A model generated the notes under the pieces. It saw nothing but the letters and a program-made list of their open reading frames with translations, was not told the DNA's origin and made no database searches. Positions 59,798-64,000 of a DNA stretch of 64,000 nucleotides are shown piece after piece. The DNA lies in contig JAQGEQ010000137.1 in NCBI GenBank assembly GCA_034620365.1, positions 310,001 through 374,000 of the forward strand. The letters run 5' to 3'. Numbering within the stretch: position 1 is the first letter of the stretch; the number at the start of each line of letters is the position of its first letter. The translations under genes were made by a program, and so were the position numbers. The stretch comes from Pegea sp. RAD2-039 (taxonomy: Eukaryota; Chordata; Thaliacea; Salpida; Salpidae).

Positions 59798-61233
59798 TCA
59801 GTAGTAGCAAAAAGACTTTTTCGAAGTCAGCGAATTCCATTTCTCTAGAAGCATGTTTGTGACGTCAACAGGATTTCCGGCAATATTTCCCCAAAGATGA
59901 ATCAACATCTCGTCTTTTAGATCTTTCGTTGATGACGTCATCAGCTCCTGATCACTACGAGTTGAAAAAGGCGCCGCCTAAACCAAAAGTATGACGTCAT
60001 CACCGCGATAATAGTGATAAAGACTTACAACAATGTTTGTATCGCCCGCGCCCAACATCCTCCTCATCAATCCAGTGATCCAAACATCGTCAAGATGCAA
60101 GAAGAGTGTTCGACGCGAAACGTCGTACAACTGTGACGTCATACTGACTGGGATGACGTAAAGACCACCGCGGCAATGAGGTGGCCAGTAAGGGTGTGGA
60201 TAAAGGTCTTGAGAAATAAACCATTTACTTGAAGGATCTCTCGATGGGATGTCACGTGGTTGGTAACTATAGAAACAAATGATCGGGAAGTCCTCGTAAC
60301 GAGGTGGGCTGATGACGTCATTGGAAGGTGTGATGTAGTTGGAATGGGAAAAGAGTTTGAGGTATGTGAAGATGTTGAAGGTATTGATAATGACGTCATC
60401 ATCACACGAAGAGTATAACCAATTAAATTGTAGATATTCAGAAGCCCATTGCATGCCAGATAAGACTTTGAGTGGAACGGTCCTAATGACAACAGAATTA
60501 TTATCAATGAGTGAAAGATGCTGCTGAGAAGATCTTACTCCTTGTTGTCATAGAGATTGAATTGTAAGAGATCTCCGTGTTGGGAGCTTTCTTCTTCTAT
60601 TTTCAACTGAATATCATCTCTTTCTGTCCTACCTACTATAAATACAACCTCTTGTCTATGTCCTTGAAACTCTCGAATTTTAGACCAGCTCAAACGAATT
60701 GCATTTCTTCTTTCCACGTTTTTTATTGAACTTTTAATCAAATGAACCAGTACCAAGTTTTTACTAACTTCTATAAATTGAAATCTTTGAGTAAAATGTA
60801 GATTTTTAAACTGATTGCTTTTCTCACTTACTAGCATCAACTCCACAGAATGGTTTGTTTAAACGTTCGAGAACTTTTGTTGGTTGTAAATAAAAATGAA
60901 ATTTTTCCCTCAAATTTGTCAACTTTGAAATTTCAGTATTGTCCTCAACTTTCAATTGTTCATTTTCTGAAATTGAAATTAGGAAATTGTTTATTTTTTT
61001 CAACTTTATATTCCAAACTTTTCTAACAAAGCAAGCTGCATTTGAGACTATAAAATAGTAAAATAAATCTTAAGTTTTAGCATTTTGGAATAAAAAATTA
61101 TTTCCAAGTGATTCAAAAAATAAAAATTAACAAAATCACCTATATTTGTTCGAGAAGATTTTTTTGAATAAATTAAGAAAAAAATAAATCCAAAAGAAAT
61201 GACAAAACAATAAAACAATTTATTTTTTATCAT
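59798..61233 (-). CDS. Beta-1,3-galactosyltransferase-like glycosyltransferase (GT31), Golgi type II membrane protein
   Basis: Five exons, 61233-61140, 60966-60832, 60770-60539, 60482-60029 and 59977-59798, encode 364 residues, normal for B3GALT proteins. Residues 1-5 are a short cytosolic end and 6-22 a signal anchor (LFYCFVISFGFIFFLIYS) followed by KKSSR; a stem follows. The GT31 blocks are VHLIKSSIKNVERRNAIRLS then W (98-105 is RNAIRLSW-like), VFIVGR, the metal-binding acidic triad CDDD (181-183), PSSKWFISQDLYPHPYWPPH, CRGGLYVIP and LHLDDVWITGLM, the typical E/D-D-V-x-x-G block. These match UDP-Gal/GlcNAc beta-1,3-transferases. Donor and acceptor sugars cannot be told from sequence. Intron 3 is only 56 bp. 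Poly(A) signal near 59739-59734. Confidence 0.93.
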
Positions 61234-62581
61234 CGGAATAATTTATTTCGAAATTATGAATATTTAGAATTCTGAAATTTTGTAAATTTTATTAAAATTA
61301 AATAATATCATAAAAAAAAATGAAAATAATTTTACTTGACTAAAATTGAAGCCAGCTAACCGAAAAAGAAAATTTTCTAACTAATATCCGTTTAATGTGA
61401 GAAACTAAATAAAAAATCTACTTAAAATTTTTTCTGTGATTTTTTCTTTTTATTATTTATTTAACAAAAATAAAACAGAAGAAAAAAACGATTTAAAATT
61501 TACTGGTTTAGTAAAAAAATGATTGTAAATTGTATTCTTTTAACCAAAGGTTTGTTGACTGAACTCAACAGAACAATAAAGAAACACCGGACCCACTAAA
61601 CTTACTGCTTCCGTAACTACTTACAGATTTACTCAAGTATTTTTTGAAGCACTTTTTCTTGAAAATATTAATTTGTGTTCAAATTTTTATTAACAAATTT
61701 TTATTAATTTTGAAATGAATCTCTGAAAAGCTGTTTATTAAAACACAAATAAATGTAACCTTTATAAAATAATAATAAATAATAAAAACAAATAATAATA
61801 ATGTAACAAATAAATAATGCGTCGAAAATGACGTCATTTCCGCAGTAATTTACTCAAAACTTATTCGCTGTGATTTTATTAAGCTAAAAATAGATCATTA
61901 TAGAGAAAAAACAGCTTAAAAAAGGAATAAACCCTAAAAACTGGCAGCTTTTTTGCATTTCACTGTGTTTGCTTTGTTTTTAACATTAGTATGGCTTTTC
62001 TTGTCTCACTAGTAGGCGTTTTTCAAATAAAAACAATCATTTTATTAACTGACATTTAGACGATAAAAATAACTGACTAAAAACTTCTTTTTTTGTAGTT
62101 TTTTCAACAAAAAGAGTGTGTTTTTAACATCTATATTCTTAAACTTAATTAAGTTTTTAGAAAACAATTTCAAAAGCAACCGTTAGATGTCACTAGTGAG
62201 TTTGTGATTTTTGTAAATTTCTGGTAATTAGCAAGTAATGAAGTCATTTTATTTTGAAACTAAAGAGCGAAGTTGAGATAAAAAAATTTTGGAAATATTA
62301 ATTCTTTTTTAAATTTCAATAATTGCAAAATTAATCAAAAGTAAAAATGATAAATAAAATATTTCATTAATTTAATTCGTTTCGAAATGGATTTTTTTTA
62401 TTCTTTAAAAACTCTTTGGTTTTTATTTTATTTTTCTACCAGATAATTATTTATAAAAACAGATAAATTTCTTCAAACTTTTTGAAGCTTTCAATTCTAG
62501 TTGACCACAAAATCTGATAAAATTCAAAACAAACAAAAAGAACACAGATAAGTTGATTTTTCAGTTTATTTATTTTCAAAC
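61234..62581. other. AT-rich spacer between GT31 and FABP genes
   Basis: Holds the GT31 promoter side at the left and, near 62570-62565, the FABP poly(A) signal. No gene seen. One TGACGTCA-type word lies near 61829. Confidence 0.45.
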
Positions 62582-63695
62582 TTATTTCTTATTATAAAAT
62601 CTTCTAGCGATGACGTCACCGACTTGCATCGTCTGTAAATTTGAAAAGAAGTCTTTCAAAGATTCTTTAGATTAATTTGATAATTTACTTGAACTAATTG
62701 CCCACTTTCAACTTCTCGAATAAATTTGAATTTTTTTCCTTTTTCGCCAACAAATTTTCCGACCATTTTAGAACCTTCCATATTCCAGGAACCCTACATA
62801 AGTAACAATTACGTCATCAGCAACTTTATAATCAGCAACTACGTCATCAACAACTACGTCATTACAACTACAACAGCTTTGCTGGGTGTTTTACAGAAAT
62901 CTAAACAGAATAAACGCAGTGAAGTGGAAAAGTTCTTTCTGACGTCATCATTGACGTCATCATCATCCATATCAGCCACCATCAAATAACTTCTTATTTT
63001 AAACTTTTATGTTAAACAGATAGATTCAGTTTCTGACGTCATCAATGATGTAGTTGTTGCTAATGAAGCAGGATTCAACTCTCCATGCCAACAAGGAACG
63101 ATTGATGACGTCACAGGAGCCACGGCATCAAGTGACTGGTTTTGAGGCTCCAACTCCGGATTTAAATTCAAAGTTTTGCGAATTACAAAACGAGTACCAC
63201 AATCACGTCATCAACAACTACGTCATCAGCAACTACGTCATCAGCAATCGCGTTATCAGCAACTACGTCATCAGCAACCACGTCATCAACAACTACGTCA
63301 TCAGCAACTACGTTATCAGCAACTACGTCATCAGCAACTACGTCATCAGCAACTACGTCATCAGCAACTACGTCATCAGCAGCAACAACGACTTACTTTG
63401 ATCTTTCCTCCTTCAATTCCTTCTTCTTCAAACTCTTCACCGAGGATGAGGTCCCGGGACTTGGTCTTTGGTCCATTTACAGCGACAACTCGGACCCTTG
63501 TTGGGTCGTTCTCCAAGGACATCTCTAAACTTCCTTTCAACTTCACAACAATCCCACGTTTCAAAGCACCCATTCCTACATTCAACGTTGATGACGTCAC
63601 ATCGCGCGTATATGACGTCACTTACCGCTCGCTTTTAGAAACGCTTCGTAGTTTTCACTTCGTTCAACTTCCCACTTACCCAAAAGATTCTCCAT
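62582..63695 (-). CDS. FABP: Fatty-acid-binding protein (FABP/CRABP family)
   Basis: Intracellular lipid-binding protein, a ten-strand beta barrel that carries fatty acids or retinoids. Four exons, 63695-63626, 63575-63397, 62793-62689 and 62632-62582, give 134 residues. Exon sizes, intron positions and phases (1, 0, 0) are the canonical FABP gene structure. MENLLGKWEVERSENYEAFL has the GxW start. KASGMGALKRGIVVKLKGS covers the lid region, and LILGEEFEEEGIEGGKIK aligns with the family LGEEFDE block. The third exon has SWNMEGSKMVGKF and KFKFIREVESGQLVQ, and the last is TMQVGDVIARRFYNKK. The carboxylate-binding Arg/Arg-x-Tyr set is kept (R109, R129, Y131). Minus-strand poly(A) signal at 62570-62565, 12 bases past the stop. 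Intron 2 holds a CRE-like array and a SINE copy. Confidence 0.95.
62810..62870. repeat. Short TGACGTAG-type repeats in FABP intron 2
   Basis: Four or five partial copies of ACGTCATCAGCAACT-like units, separated from the main array by unique sequence and a SINE copy. Confidence 0.7.
63055..63180 (-). mobile_element. SINE body in FABP intron 2
   Basis: Contains GCAGGATTCAACTC, CAACAAGGAAC, TTGATGACGTCACAGGAGCC, GGCTCCAACTCCGG and AAAGTTTTGCG, matching the copies at 20740 and 47090 in the same orientation. Confidence 0.6.
63201..63390. repeat. 15-bp CRE-like array at the donor of FABP intron 2
   Basis: About a dozen copies of AACTACGTCATCAGC, with variants ACGTTATC and ACCACGTC. In gene orientation each reads GATGACGTAGTTGCT, holding TGACGTAG, a CRE/ATF half-site with one mismatch. 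The array follows the donor at 63396 almost at once (GTAAGTCGTTGTTGCTG). Confidence 0.94.
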
Positions 63696-63804
63696 TTTGA
63701 TGTTCGAAATAAAAATTCAAATTTGAAATCAACGTAGAAAACGCGACTTTTTTAAACGCGATTTGTTTACAAAACGAAGAAAGAACTTCAAAGGAAACGC
63801 GTTT

Positions 63805-64000
63805 ATGATGTTTCCATCAAAAGAATTTCTCAGTTCGTTGAACCCTTGTGACGTCATCACACCTGGTCGCGATCGTCGTAAAAATTTCGAAACTCAGCAA
63901 ATAAAAACGCCATTTAGCGGATATCAACAAAACACATTTCAATTTCAAATTTTATTCGTAATTCGATACGATGACGTCATCAATACGAGCGATTAGTTGT
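63805..64000 (+). CDS. Possible 5' end of a divergent gene
   Basis: From ATGATG at 63805 an open stretch (MMFPSKEFLSSLNPCDVITP then GRDRRKNFETQQIKTPFS) faces away from FABP, with about 110 bp between the two start codons and several TGACGTCA words in and around it. The frame meets a stop near 63994, which could lie in an intron. No family recognised. It may be only the upstream region of FABP. Confidence 0.3.

Noticed and set aside
1-63396. CRISPR array interpretation of the regular repeats
   Set aside because: Repeats are directly tandem with no unique spacers, and the DNA is eukaryotic with spliced genes.
63054-63700. Frames of repeated VISNY or RHQQL across FABP intron 2
   Set aside because: Products of the 15-bp CRE-like array, antisense to FABP.

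Overview
This is animal nuclear DNA: very AT-rich intergenic sequence, intron-dense protein genes with GT-AG introns, many tandem arrays and decayed non-LTR retroelements. Several proteins are close to their vertebrate counterparts, and the words TGACGTCA and TCACGTGA are very frequent. A tunicate (ascidian) would fit, but the sequence alone does not prove it. All exon models below were built by hand from splice sites, reading phase and family likeness.

Layout. 1-8915 (-): BTAF1, 37 exons, 3' end outside the window, with a small membrane-protein gene nested antisense in one intron (1864-2452, +). 8916-12929: AT-rich spacer with a 15-bp array. 12930-18586 (-): a three-SH3 CIN85/CD2AP adaptor. 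18587-23833: AT-rich spacer with a tRNA-headed SINE. 23834-31031 (+): a 20-exon coiled-coil protein with an N-terminal SxIP motif. 32190-33110, 37185-37720, 38965-39000, 42101-42227 and 58945-59380: copies of one non-LTR retrotransposon family. 33705-35905 (-): an SLC2A-type sugar transporter. 39953-41131 (-): a P-loop sulfotransferase-like protein. 44526-45368 (-): an intronless ZDHHC3/7 palmitoyltransferase. 48763-50830 (-): SFT2D with two alternative first exons. 53714-55016 (+): a secreted BPI-fold-like protein. 56693-57193 (+): an intronless SAT-type acetyltransferase. 58328-58817 (-): an unrecognised gene piece. 59798-61233 (-): a GT31 beta-1,3-galactosyltransferase. 62582-63695 (-): a canonical four-exon fatty-acid-binding protein. 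63805-end (+): a possible start of another gene.

The genes are unrelated housekeeping, trafficking, cytoskeletal and metabolic genes and do not form one pathway. The strongest unusual signal is structural. In at least six introns, across four genes, a minisatellite starts within a few bases of the 5' splice site and often fills the intron. In one case the repeated unit is the exon-intron junction itself, giving a ladder of competing donors.
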